Shown: in pieces, positions 1 through 7,742 of the stretch | How the letters are laid out: each line of letters starts with the position of its first letter | Position numbering within the stretch: the stretch's first letter is position 1 | Assembly (NCBI GenBank): GCA_964244115.1 | Contig: CAXTHM010000057.1 | Location: 1-25,118 of the forward strand | From: CADCWK01 sp964244115 | Lineage (GTDB): Bacteria; Chloroflexota; Chloroflexia; Thermomicrobiales; UBA6265 | Reading direction: 5' to 3' | Length of the DNA: 25,118 nt | Made by a program: the position numbers and the translations under genes | The notes under the pieces: model-generated | The model's input: the letters and a program-made list of their open reading frames with translations, nothing else | Databases searched by the model: none | Told to the model about the DNA's origin: nothing

Positions 1-585
1 GCTGGCGATCTGCCCGAGGATGAGGTCGTTGCGGTCCTGAAGGAACTCCATCGTTCTCCCGGACCCGACGACCCGACGGCGATCCGGGAGACGTTCGGGC
101 TGAATGACAGCCGGATGATGCGGATCATCAATCGGCTCGAGGACGCGGGCTCGGTCGAGGTCGAGCCCGACGGGACGATCGAGACGCTCCATCGTCGGCG
201 CGACATCCGCTCCGACGCTCAGGCCGCCGTCTCCACCCAGCGCCAGTACCGGCAGTTCGCCCGCTCACGGGTGGAGATGATGCGCCGGTACGCCGACCAG
301 CGATTCTGCCGTCGAGCCGATCTGATCAACTACTTCGGCGAGGCGTTCGATCCGCCGTGCGGGAACTGCGACAACTGCGAGGCCGGCCATGGCATCGCCG
401 ACCAGCAGGACGGTGACCGCCCGTTCGGCATCGACAGCACGGTCCATCATCGGCAGTGGGGCGACGGCACGGTGCTCCGCTACGAGGATGACACCGTCGT
501 CGTCCTGTTCGACTCGGTCGGCTATCGCACGATCCTCGTCGAGCTCGCCCGGAGCGAGGGGCTGCTCACCGCTGTGGCGGGATGA
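1..585 (+). CDS. recQ: ATP-dependent DNA helicase RecQ, C-terminal part (5' truncated by window)
   Basis: The reading frame is open from base 1 to a TGA at 583-585, so the helicase motor lies outside the window. The visible 194 residues include the RecQ zinc-binding subdomain: a Cys at about residue 103, then YFGE and PCGNCDNC with Cys at 120, 123 and 126. These are the four zinc ligands of the family. The last ~50 residues (HHRQWGDGTV...VVVLFDSVGYRTI) do not look like an HRDC domain. They resemble the small SH3/Tudor-like C-terminal module of PcrA/UvrD-type helicases and some actinobacterial RecQ proteins. Known role: 3'-5' unwinding in recombination and replication-fork repair. The family call is secure; the tail-domain call is inference. 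Confidence 0.9.
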   Translation, partial: AGDLPEDEVVAVLKELHRSPGPDDPTAIRETFGLNDSRMMRIINRLEDAGSVEVEPDGTIETLHRRRDIRSDAQAAVSTQRQYRQFARSRVEMMRRYADQRFCRRADLINYFGEAFDPPCGNCDNCEAGHGIADQQDGDRPFGIDSTVHHRQWGDGTVLRYEDDTVVVLFDSVGYRTILVELARSEGLLTAVAG

Positions 586-620
586 CCCTGATCATCGGCC
601 TGGAGGGTCATGGCCGCAGC

Positions 621-656
621 GGCGCTCCGGATGAGGCTTGCTCCGTCCGGAGCGCC
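621..656. terminator. Stem-loop downstream of recQ
   Basis: Arms GGCGCTCCGGA (621-631) and TCCGGAGCGCC (646-656) pair perfectly over 11 bp around a 14-nt loop, 36 bp after the recQ stop. No T-run follows, so this is a GC-rich hairpin terminator or an mRNA 3'-end stabiliser rather than a classical intrinsic terminator. Confidence 0.5.
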
Positions 657-932
657 AGTGCGGCCAGGCGGTTGCTTCCTGTTCGGAGACACGGTGAGGG
701 CCGACCTCAAGCGAACGAACGCTCCTCATCATTCGATGACGAGGAGGAACTCGGGAGAGGGTTCGGTCCCGCAGGGACATTCGCCGGGTTGCCCGGCTCC
801 AACGGGTGACGCGTCTCGCTTCTCCGGATGACCGCGGAGCCGGAGCCGCTTCCAGCGGCGGAGTGAGCAGATCTACCCCGGCCATGGGAGAGCTTTGCCT
901 CGCCACCCGAGCGCATCGACCGCGACCCGATC
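657..932. other. Intergenic stretch without recognisable gene
   Basis: Short open frames occur on both strands, but they are arginine/serine/proline-rich shadows typical of high-GC DNA. None has a ribosome-binding site or a recognisable motif. I see nothing else supportable here. Confidence 0.5.
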
Positions 933-1475
933 CTAATCGTGCAGTTCCGCGTCTGCCGGCTCATGGTTGTGCGGGATCGCGGAGCCCGGCCAGCGAATCG
1001 CGTCGGGGACCGGCCGCCGGCTGCGCGCGGCGGGAATCCTTGTCGGGAGCAGGTCGGCGGAGTCCGTGCCGATCACCGGGTCATGGGCCAGTCGGCGCGC
1101 GGGGCGTCCGGTGGTCGCGGGACGGGCTGGGCGATCGGCACGCACGGAAGAGCCGCCGGGCACGGCGTTGGCCCCCCGGCTCATTGGCGTTGATCTCGCG
1201 ATGGCAGTGGGACTCGGGCGGGAGGAAGGGGCCGTGGCGTGTCCGGCCCGGGACCGGCGATCGGACCGGGGCAGGAAGCTGGTCGGGCCGAACGTCAGAT
1301 ACCCGAGCGATCCGGCGTAGGGGAGGCAGAGGATCACGAACGCCCAGAGCAGCTTGTTGTCGCCCCGGACGCTCGGACGTTCCCGCAGATCGCGGAGCGC
1401 CACGACCTGTAGACCGTACCAGGCTATGGCGAAGATCAGGACCCCAACGCCGGTTACGATCGTATTCAGCGCCAC
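933..1475 (-). CDS. PLDc_N-type small membrane protein with long basic tail
   Basis: I chose the GTG start at 1475 because a purine-rich site (GAGAGAGGGGGGA) sits directly upstream; a longer in-frame ATG at 1577 has no such support. The product is 180 aa. Residues ~1-65 hold two hydrophobic segments (about 5-24 and 43-62) with ALRDL, RPSVRGDNKLLWA and GSLGYLTFGP between and after them. This matches the phospholipase D nuclease N-terminal (PLDc_N) family of short membrane proteins, whose function is unknown. The remaining ~110 residues are Arg/Ala/Pro-rich with no family resemblance. That tail may be real, or a frameshift may have lost the true stop just after the second membrane segment. Confidence 0.6.
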   Translation of the reverse strand: MALNTIVTGVGVLIFAIAWYGLQVVALRDLRERPSVRGDNKLLWAFVILCLPYAGSLGYLTFGPTSFLPRSDRRSRAGHATAPSSRPSPTAIARSTPMSRGANAVPGGSSVRADRPARPATTGRPARRLAHDPVIGTDSADLLPTRIPAARSRRPVPDAIRWPGSAIPHNHEPADAELHD

Positions 1476-1651
1476 AGTCCCCCCTCTCTCGTCCACAAGT
1501 GTATCCGAAAAAGGATGAATGAGCGGTGATCCGTTTTCCGATTCTCCACCTGAACCGAGCAAATCATTCGTCAGCAATCAGCACCGCCCGGCGTCCGTCG
1601 GGCGGGGACCGGCGATTCGCGAAAGGCGTACGTACACATTCGCGAGAATCG

Positions 1652-2824
1652 TCACATCTCACTGGTGTGACCGGGCACATGGATCGAACACGGCGACGAT
1701 GTCCGTAGATCGTCGACCCGTCTCGTCAGGGTCTCGGGTGGGGCCGCGTTGGCTGGGAGCTGGACATGCACCGCCGTTATCCCTAGCTCCGCCAGGGACT
1801 CGAGCCGGCTGCGAACGTGGCTGGCGGGTCCGATCACGCTGAGGCGCTCGACGAGTTCGATGGGCACAAGCTTCGCCGCCGCCGCGATCCGTCCCGATCG
1901 CCGGATCTCCGGGAAGCCGCCGCCGCTCGCCAGGAGCGCGTCGCTGCCCAGCACCTCCCGGATCCGACGGATGAGCGGGGGAATGTCGAAGCCGGCCCCT
2001 TCGAGTTGACGGTCCATCCCGGGGAGCGCGTTGATGAGTGCGACGGTGGATCGCAACCGGTCGATCTCCGGTCCGGGATCGTCCGTGATCAGGGCTCGGG
2101 TGCCGTAGGTGAAGGTGAGGGCGGCCGGGTCCCGCCCGGCGGCGGTCGCGCTGTCCCGGACGATCCCGATTGCCTCGCCGAGATAGGCGTCGCTGGCGAG
2201 ATCGTTGAACAGCACGCCGTCGGCCACTTCTCCGGCCAGCCGGAGCGCCCTCGGTCCGGCGGCGGCGATGATGACCGGCGGGGCCGATGGTCCCGTCAGC
2301 GGGTTGATCGTCCGCTCCCAGTTCCGGACCGGGAAGACGGCGCCCTCTGCCAGCGGCTCGTTCGACATGACCCGGTGCGGCGGCTGCCACCAGGTGTGGA
2401 GGAGCTCGACCGTCCGTCGGAGGCCGTCGAGCGGCCGAGCCGGGACCGGGACGCCGAGCCCCTGTCGGAACCAGGCCGGCTCCCCTCGACCGATGCCGAG
2501 GAATGCTCGCCCGCCGGAGACGATGTCCAGCGTCGAGAGTGCGGCCGCGATCTGGTTCGGGTGCCGCAGGAGCGGGTTCGTGACGCCGGTGCCGAGCCGG
2601 ATCGTCCTGGTCTCGGTCGCCAGCAGCGTCAGGATCGCGAAGGCGTCCCAGCCCTCGGGATCCTCGGTGACCCAGATCGCGTCCGCGCCCCCGGCCTCGG
2701 CCGCCCGCGCCAGCGCGACCAGCCGGTCACGGGCGGCCAGCGTCGCCTGACGGGTCCCGGCAACCTCGTCTTTCGCCTGTGCTCGGGCGAGGTCATGGTG
2801 GCTGAGGGAGATGCCGAAGCGCAT
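1652..2824 (-). CDS. LLM-class (F420-dependent type) flavin oxidoreductase
   Basis: This 390-aa protein has the luciferase-like monooxygenase TIM-barrel pattern. It opens with MRFGISLS and continues with an acidic AIWVTED segment at 50-55, TIRLGTGVTNPLLRHP at 74-89 and SGGRAFLGIGRGEP at 103-115, a strong signature of the F420-binding members. The length is slightly above the usual 300-350 aa. Such enzymes move hydride between reduced F420 (or FMN) and a small organic substrate in the cytoplasm; the substrate cannot be read from sequence. Only 9 bp separate its ATG from the stop of the upstream minus-strand ORF at 2834, so the two may be co-transcribed. The site before the ATG is weak (AGCCCCA), consistent with translational coupling. 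F420 versus FMN use is inference. Confidence 0.88.
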   Translation of the reverse strand: MRFGISLSHHDLARAQAKDEVAGTRQATLAARDRLVALARAAEAGGADAIWVTEDPEGWDAFAILTLLATETRTIRLGTGVTNPLLRHPNQIAAALSTLDIVSGGRAFLGIGRGEPAWFRQGLGVPVPARPLDGLRRTVELLHTWWQPPHRVMSNEPLAEGAVFPVRNWERTINPLTGPSAPPVIIAAAGPRALRLAGEVADGVLFNDLASDAYLGEAIGIVRDSATAAGRDPAALTFTYGTRALITDDPGPEIDRLRSTVALINALPGMDRQLEGAGFDIPPLIRRIREVLGSDALLASGGGFPEIRRSGRIAAAAKLVPIELVERLSVIGPASHVRSRLESLAELGITAVHVQLPANAAPPETLTRRVDDLRTSSPCSIHVPGHTSEM

Positions 2825-2833
2825 TGGGGCTGG

Positions 2834-3220
2834 CTAGCGCTCTGACCGGACGTAGACGAGCGTCCCGCCGGCCCGCTCGTCGCCGTTGCGCAGGACGGTC
2901 CCGGGGGCGCCGTCCGGGAGTGGGAAGCTATCGCCCCGGTCGAGCCCGCCAGCGGTCTCGGTATCGATTACCTCGGCGTAGAGGTCGTGCTTCGGGCAGT
3001 ACCAGACGTTCTCGCGGCCCTCGACCGGTCGCATCCGGTGGCGGTCGCGCGGGTGCGTGCGGCCGATGTCGCAGAGCGGGTTGGGGACGGATGTCGTCGC
3101 GGAGTCGACCATGGAGGAACTGGCCCTTTCGAGGGTGGTGGCGTCGGTGGCAACGAGGGCGGGGATCCGGTCGCCTGCCGAACCGGGGAGATCGGGCCAA
3201 GTATGCCATCCGGCGCACAC
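2834..3220 (-). CDS. Small hypothetical protein upstream of LLM oxidoreductase
   Basis: The open frame gives up to 128 aa. I do not recognise the family. The C-terminal ~60 residues (from VWYCPKHDLYAEVIDTE through GGTLVYVRSER) look protein-like, with mixed hydrophobic and acidic composition. The N-terminal part is poorer, and no start has a convincing Shine-Dalgarno. Internal ATGs at 3112 and about 3034 are equally possible, so the 5' end is unreliable. Its close spacing to the following oxidoreductase gene (9 bp) and shared strand suggest an operon. CPKH could contribute to a metal site, but no second half of such a site is clear. Confidence 0.45.
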   Translation of the reverse strand: MCAGWHTWPDLPGSAGDRIPALVATDATTLERASSSMVDSATTSVPNPLCDIGRTHPRDRHRMRPVEGRENVWYCPKHDLYAEVIDTETAGGLDRGDSFPLPDGAPGTVLRNGDERAGGTLVYVRSER

Positions 3221-3222
3221 GC

Positions 3223-3253
3223 GGAAGCCGGCCCCAGCCGAGGGCCGGCTTCC
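3223..3253 (-). terminator. 12-bp perfect stem-loop after the ABC permease gene
   Basis: GGAAGCCGGCCC (3223-3234) and GGGCCGGCTTCC (3242-3253) form a perfect 12-bp stem with a 7-nt loop. It lies 22 bp beyond the permease stop on the minus strand. No T-tract follows. A transcription terminator or 3'-end stabiliser for the exporter operon is the likely role. Confidence 0.6.
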
Positions 3254-3274
3254 CTCACCAGGCGCGGGACGTGA

Positions 3275-4066
3275 TCAGCCGGAGGTGATGTCGCGGCGCC
3301 GGAAGATGGACAGGGCGACTGCCAGCAATCCGATCAGCCAGGCGGCGATGATGATCGCGCCGCGGGTGGCGTCGAAACCGTCGACCGCCTGATCGGACCC
3401 GACCGACGTCAGACCCGTCACGTTGTAACTGATGAAGTATTCGCTGACGGTATCGAAGGCGTCGGATGCCGCCCCCAGCAGAACCCATACGACCGGCTCC
3501 AGGAAGCTCAGGGCCAGCGTCCCCGCGATCCCGGCCGCCGTGGACTTCGAGAGGATCGTGATCACGAGGGCGATGATCGCGTAGACGCCGATCGAGAGCA
3601 GGCCTCTGCCGATCGCTTCGAGGACATCGACCCACTCGCTGCCCGAGACCGTCGTATCGTTGTCGGCCAGGCTGGCGAACAGGAAGGCCAGCCCGACGCT
3701 GGCGACCGCCGTCACGATGAGGGTCAGGAGTGCATACGCCGCGATGACGATCAGTTTCGCGGCGATGAACGGGACTCGTCCGCTCGCGCGGGAGACCATG
3801 GCTCGGATCGTCCCCCAGCCGTACTCGGACCCCATCGACTGGGCCGCCAGGACGATGACGAGGATCGACGCGATCTGGAGACCGATCGCGAAGCCGCTGG
3901 TGCGGGTCGCGTCCGGTCGAAGGGTCTCATTCGTCGCCGGGTTGTCACCGAAGAAGTAGATGGCCGCGTAGAAGGCCGCGATGATGACGGTCAGGATCGC
4001 CAGCATGATCCAGGTCACGGGCCGTTTGACGGTTCGGAAGATCTCACTGTTGAGCAGGGCGAGCAT
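3275..4066 (-). CDS. ABC-2 family transporter permease
   Basis: The product is 263 aa from ATG at 4066, preceded by TAGGAG at 7-nt spacing; a TTG three bases upstream is a less likely start. It has six hydrophobic stretches: about residues 18-38, 60-78, 103-130, 153-173, 178-200 and 237-255. The QSMGSEYGWGTIRAMVSRASGR segment after the second helix is the classic ABC-2 permease (YhaP/BcrB-like) motif: E-x-x-x-G-T-x-R-x-x-x-x, then helix. It is the membrane half of an exporter whose ATPase is encoded 78 bp upstream on the same strand. Related pairs export peptides, antibiotics or lipids; the substrate here is unknown. A strong hairpin follows the gene. Confidence 0.88.
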   Translation of the reverse strand: MLALLNSEIFRTVKRPVTWIMLAILTVIIAAFYAAIYFFGDNPATNETLRPDATRTSGFAIGLQIASILVIVLAAQSMGSEYGWGTIRAMVSRASGRVPFIAAKLIVIAAYALLTLIVTAVASVGLAFLFASLADNDTTVSGSEWVDVLEAIGRGLLSIGVYAIIALVITILSKSTAAGIAGTLALSFLEPVVWVLLGAASDAFDTVSEYFISYNVTGLTSVGSDQAVDGFDATRGAIIIAAWLIGLLAVALSIFRRRDITSG

Positions 4067-4144
4067 CAAGAAGCTCCTATCGGTTCTGGTCTGATCCGGT
4101 GGCTGGCTCGACGTCCAGCAGGGCCGTGAGCGAGCGCGACTCGC

Positions 4145-5218
4145 TCAGCCGCCACGACCGAAGCGTCGGCGTCGGCGCGGTCCGGTCTCCTGCTCACCCG
4201 GCGAGCTGCCCTCGGTGAGTTCCAGGAAGATGTTCTCCAGCGTGTTGGCCCGTGGCGAGACGGCGGCGGCCCAGATCCCGACGCCGGCCAGGGCGCGGTT
4301 GATGTCGCGGCCGACCTGCGGCTCGGCGCTGACGATGATGTCGCCGTCCTCGTCCCCCGGCTGGATGTTCGTCACCCCGCCGATGCGGCGGATCGTCTCG
4401 ACGGCGGGCGTCACTTCCCGCGGCTCGACACGGACCTCGATCACGCCGCCCTTCTGGGTGAGCTCGCGGACACGACCCTGCCGTACCATCTCGCCGCGGC
4501 GGATGATGATCACCCGGTCGGAGACGTGCTCGACCTCGTTGAGCAGGTGGCTGGCGAGCAGGACGGCGTGGCCGTTCCGGGCGAGCTCGGGGATGAAGTC
4601 GCGGATCTCGCGCTGTCCGGCCGGGTCGAGGCCGTTGGTCGGCTCGTCCAGGATGATCAGGCCGGGGTTCTGGAGCAGCGTCAGCGCGATGCCGAGGCGC
4701 TGCTTCATGCCCAGCGAGTACGTCTTGTACCTGTCACCGGCCCGCTCATTCATGCGAACGAGCTCCAGGAGCTCGTCCACCCGGGCGTCGGAGACGTTGC
4801 CGAGCGCCTTGCCGAACGCCCGCAGGTTGTCGCGACCGGAGAGGTAGGGGTAGAAGGCCGGGTTCTCGATGATCGCTCCGGCGCTCTTCGAGACGACCTC
4901 CGGGTGCTTCTGGACATCGTGGCCGTAGAGCTCGACGCTGCCGGCGGTCGGCCGGATCAGGCCGAGGATCATCGAGACCGTGGTCGACTTGCCCGAACCG
5001 TTGGGGCCGAGGAAGGCCAGGACCTCGCCGGCCCGGATCTCGAATGAGAGGTCGTTCACGGCGACGATGTTGCCGAAGCGGCGGGTCAGCCCGGACACCT
5101 TCAGGACCGGGGTGTCGCCGGACTGGTTGGGAAGGGAGAGTCCCTGCGGCCACGTCACCGGCGATTGCGTCTCGCGGTGCGTCGGCTGCGTCGGCGATTG
5201 CGTCTCGGTCGCGGTCAT
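4145..5218 (-). CDS. ABC transporter ATP-binding protein
   Basis: I start this at the ATG at 5218, behind GGAAGG, giving 357 aa; an in-frame extension to 5404 lacks a comparable site. Residues ~38-265 form the nucleotide-binding domain: Walker A GPNGSGKST at 71-79, the signature YSLGMKQRLGIAL, Walker B LIILDEPTNGLDPAGQ, and an H-loop in LLASHLLNEV. This is the BcrA/CcmA-type DRA subfamily that pairs with ABC-2 permeases. A C-terminal regulatory segment of ~90 residues follows, ending in a basic tail (GPRRRRRFGRGG). The first ~37 residues are a Thr/Gln/Pro-rich linker not seen in most homologues. With the downstream permease it should form an ATP-driven exporter; its cargo cannot be inferred. 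Confidence 0.92.
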   Translation of the reverse strand: MTATETQSPTQPTHRETQSPVTWPQGLSLPNQSGDTPVLKVSGLTRRFGNIVAVNDLSFEIRAGEVLAFLGPNGSGKSTTVSMILGLIRPTAGSVELYGHDVQKHPEVVSKSAGAIIENPAFYPYLSGRDNLRAFGKALGNVSDARVDELLELVRMNERAGDRYKTYSLGMKQRLGIALTLLQNPGLIILDEPTNGLDPAGQREIRDFIPELARNGHAVLLASHLLNEVEHVSDRVIIIRRGEMVRQGRVRELTQKGGVIEVRVEPREVTPAVETIRRIGGVTNIQPGDEDGDIIVSAEPQVGRDINRALAGVGIWAAAVSPRANTLENIFLELTEGSSPGEQETGPRRRRRFGRGG

Positions 5219-6248
5219 TGATCGCCCTTCCACGGTGCTCGGTCTGGTGAAGACGGCGTCGGGTGGCCGCGACGGAGCAGTCAGACACCGGCCTGGATGC
5301 GAGGGTAGAGCGAGAACGTCACGAAACAACGGCAGTATGCCATTCATCGCCTTTTGGTCGACTGCGCCACAACTCCGGGTTCGGGATGACGGATCGCCCG
5401 GCACGGGCCGAAGCGGGGTTCGAGGGGGTCACCTTGCCCGAGACCCGGGCGAACAGATAAAGGCCGCCGTCGTGCCGCCGAACGCCCCCTCCTCCGGTCC
5501 CTCCCCACCGTGGCGGCGCGGGAAGCGGTGCTCCGGCGCGGGCCGCTCGGATCGACGGGTTCCTTACCCCGATCCCGTATCCCGTATTCGGCTCCGGGTA
5601 CTGGTCGTCGCGGTCCTCGGGACCGCGGTGCTGATCGTTCTCCTGCTGCTCCGGATGCCACTGAAGCCCGCACGGGTCGGAGTCGTGACACGGGGTCGGC
5701 TCGACGCGATGGCCATCGTCATCGGCGACGCGACGGCCTACATCGGCCAGTCGATGCTCGACGCCGTGCGTCATGGTGCTCAAGGGCAATCATCTCCGAG
5801 CCGGCCGGCGCCCGGATCGACACGGCGACCAACGTCGGTATCGCCGTCGGAGCGCTTCTCGATGGGTTTGCACCGACGACCTGAGGCGTTCGGCCCGTTC
5901 CCGGTCGGGAACGCGGCCAGTGCTGTTGGCGTCGCCGGTGGTCATCGCCCATCGCCGGGAGTTCCCTCGACGCGGATTCGGGAGATGTGCCTGGCAACGG
6001 GTCAGACGGCAGGGTCGTCCAGCGTCGTCGCGATCCCCTCTGAGTCCCGGAGGATGACGCGTTCGAGGTGAGGTCGGCTGAACCGAAACCCGAGGTCGCG
6101 TGCCTCCGTCCGACCGGTCGCACCCTGATCATCCGGAGCCATCAGGTGACGTGCCGTTCGGTCGACGTCCGAACCCATTCGATCGTCCCGCCCCAATGAG
6201 TAGAATGCGGTTCAAAGCGCCTCACGCGTCAAGGAGTATCCGCAGGAC
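5219..6248. other. ~1 kb without a confident gene
   Basis: This stretch holds the upstream region of the ABC operon, a frameshifted ORF fragment (listed separately) and a short minus-strand frame ending at 6002 whose last ~20 residues look protein-like. There is no family match. A TAGAAT at 6201-6206 could be a -10 box for the receiver gene at 6249, but the -35 is poor. Confidence 0.4.
5586..5884 (+). pseudogene. Possible frameshifted membrane-anchored ORF, unknown family
   Basis: In one frame, from about 5586, the sequence reads as a hydrophobic helix (RVLVVAVLGTAVLIVLLLL) followed by RVGVVTRGRLDAMAIVIGDATAYIG and SMLDAVRHGAQ. After about 5780 that frame turns into Arg/Pro/Ser-rich noise. 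The +2 frame then becomes protein-like (AIISEPAGARIDTATNVGIAV) and ends in a clean stop at 5884. A single-base indel near GCTCAAGGGCAATC would join them into a ~100-residue product. No start codon with a ribosome-binding site is evident and I do not recognise the family. It could be a relic, a sequencing error in a real gene, or chance. Confidence 0.3.
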
Positions 6249-6707
6249 ATGGACAGCAGCCGACCAGACGCCTATGGCCATTGGGCGACGCCCGAACAGA
6301 TGGACCGGAAGCACGTCTTCGTCGTCAACGGGGCGCCCGAGTTCCTGGACCTGGTTCGTGAACTCCTCCAGGACGAGCAGTACAACGTCACCACGACGAA
6401 TTTCGTTCCTCAGTCATTCGCGACGATTGCCGCCGCCCAGCCAGCCGCTCTGGTGATCGACCTGGCCATCACCGAGCGAGCTGGCTGGAACTTGTTGCGG
6501 GAGCTCAGGCGGGCGGTCTCCACGCGGGACATTCCCGTTCTGCTCGTCTCGACGTCATGGCAGCTCATCGAGGATGCCAGGGCACAGCATGAGGAATTCG
6601 GAGGAGACCGCTATCTCTCCAAGCCGTTCAATATCGATGATCTGCTCAACGCGATCCAGGAGCTGATCGGGTCAGCCGAGGCCGAGCCGAAAGCCACGGA
6701 GATCTGA
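6249..6707 (+). CDS. Stand-alone response-regulator receiver domain protein (atypical)
   Basis: The product is 152 aa from ATG at 6249, with AAGGAG about 12 nt upstream. Residues ~21-140 form a CheY-like receiver. The phospho-acceptor position is D71 in ALVIDLAI, the switch Ser is S101 in VLLVSTS, and the conserved Lys is K125 in YLSKPF. The acidic pair that normally binds Mg2+ at the end of beta-1 is replaced by FVVNGAPE (N27-G28-A29), and the usual MP after the acceptor is missing. No output domain is present. Such single-domain receivers act by protein-protein contact. Loss of the acidic pocket suggests poor or absent phosphorylation, so it may be a constitutive or pseudo-receiver. No kinase gene is adjacent. 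Confidence 0.85.
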   Translation: MDSSRPDAYGHWATPEQMDRKHVFVVNGAPEFLDLVRELLQDEQYNVTTTNFVPQSFATIAAAQPAALVIDLAITERAGWNLLRELRRAVSTRDIPVLLVSTSWQLIEDARAQHEEFGGDRYLSKPFNIDDLLNAIQELIGSAEAEPKATEI

Positions 6708-7115
6708 CTCACGCTGATCCACCGACCGGCTCCGATCTACCCAGGACATCCCTCCATGCCTCATGGTGTCGATCTCTGGAATGTCTGGTCGAGGAGCAGA
6801 TGATCGACCTCACCCGCGAGGCAGGTCGAGCGGTGGTCGGCTTCATGGTCGACCGACTCCGCGATCACGTCCGCGGGCAACAGCCGGTTGCAGTGGAAGC
6901 GCCTGGTCAGCGGACGGCTGCCTCGACCGGGGTGAATCTGCTCGCTTCTCCCCGCTGAGGCCGCTCTCGCTGCGCTGCGGTTCCACAGGTGGCTGGAGAG
7001 GGGAGCACAGCCGTCCATCGAGATCACGCCTTCAGGTGAGTCCCGCTCCAACCGACCCTCGAATGATCGACCACCAGACGTAGCCCTGGTGGGATCCGAG
7101 GTGGTTCTTTTCGCT
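6708..7115. other. Intergenic region with possible decayed coding relic
   Basis: No intact gene is seen. On the plus strand, from about 6776, one frame reads LVEEQMIDLTREAGRAVVGF then MVDRLRDHVRG before turning into noise and stopping near 6959. The composition is protein-like, and it may be the N-terminal remnant of a transposase or other helical protein, but I cannot place it in a family. The original 3' extension of the displaced hemH end terminates at 7116-7118. Confidence 0.35.
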
Positions 7116-7128
7116 ACTCCGCGGTCGC

Positions 7129-7200
7129 CTGCATCGTGACGTGAGGCGGGGCGACGCCGAGCTGGCAGCAATTGAGCGGGCAGACGTCGTGGTTGAGTCC
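7129..7200 (-). repeat. Displaced copy of the hemH 3' end (att-like direct repeat, left)
   Basis: These 72 bp match 9278-9349 at 67 positions, by direct alignment. The mismatches are at 7142, 7144, 7185, 7195 and 7196. On the minus strand the copy still reads in frame as the ferrochelatase C-terminus (GLNHDVCPLNCCQLGVAPPH then VTMQ), followed by its own ending ATAE and a TAG at 7116-7118. Similarity stops abruptly at 7200/7201, where the low-GC cassette begins. The arrangement is what an element leaves when it integrates into a gene's 3' end and supplies a replacement end. Confidence 0.85.
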
Positions 7201-7231
7201 ATTATAGGTGGGAAAATTGAAGAGATAGCAC

Positions 7232-7732
7232 CTAAGTGATGAGTTCATCTAGCACGATTGCAGCCCTTGAACGTATTGGAATGACTAGGCAACGTTTGCC
7301 TTGGTAAGTGACCTTGCGCCCTTTCAATGCGCTTATTTCAGCGGCCCTGGACTTGCCGTCGTAGATAACTACCGCGATGACCCGTGACGAGTTAGTGGAT
7401 CGGCCAAACAATGGATCATTTTGAATTCGATCCACTCCCGCTTGGAGCTGCTTCCCTATATGACTCGGATCGGACAGGCGTCCCTTCCCCTCGATCACGA
7501 TCCATTTGCTTTCGTTTTTGCTCGGTGGTTCGAGGAGGACAATGAAGTCCGGGCGGGTCTCGTCAACCTTGAATGAGCCACATCGGTCACAGGAGATGAT
7601 CGTTGAGCTGGGAGCCCTTGTGGTGACCAGTGCTCCACTTATTCGACAAACCGAGGAGATGCATTCGTGTCCAGCGCTCTGATGGAGATGCGCCAGCGCT
7701 GGACCTTGTGATTGGGTCGATCGGTGGCTCAT
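7232..7732 (-). CDS. Putative PD-(D/E)XK nuclease with N-terminal zinc ribbon
   Basis: The product is 166 aa from ATG at 7732. A GAAGGA site overlaps the TAA of the upstream ATPase gene, which is why I prefer this start to an in-frame ATG at 7834 lying inside that gene. C24, C29, C48 and C51 (CX4C, 18 residues, CX2C) look like a zinc ribbon. RPDFIVLLE (D62) followed by WIVIEGKG (E81, K83) fits the D...ExK active site of PD-(D/E)XK nucleases, with Q95 in the next helix (HIGKQLQAGVDRI). Two beta-strand-like segments (VIAVVIYD and RCLVIPI) follow. Inference: a small endonuclease acting with the ATPase encoded just upstream. I know no named family with this exact domain pair; the nuclease call rests on motif reading only. 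Confidence 0.7.
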   Translation of the reverse strand: MSHRSTQSQGPALAHLHQSAGHECISSVCRISGALVTTRAPSSTIISCDRCGSFKVDETRPDFIVLLEPPSKNESKWIVIEGKGRLSDPSHIGKQLQAGVDRIQNDPLFGRSTNSSRVIAVVIYDGKSRAAEISALKGRKVTYQGKRCLVIPIRSRAAIVLDELIT

Positions 7733-7742
7733 CGGAGTGAGC

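Noticed and set aside
1817..2845. 342-aa plus-strand open frame
   Set aside because: It is antisense to the LLM oxidoreductase; Arg/Pro/Asp-rich shadow without motifs.
4980..6071. 363-aa plus-strand open frame
   Set aside because: Its first third is antisense to the ABC ATPase gene. Only a short internal part looks protein-like, and that is reported separately as a frameshifted fragment.
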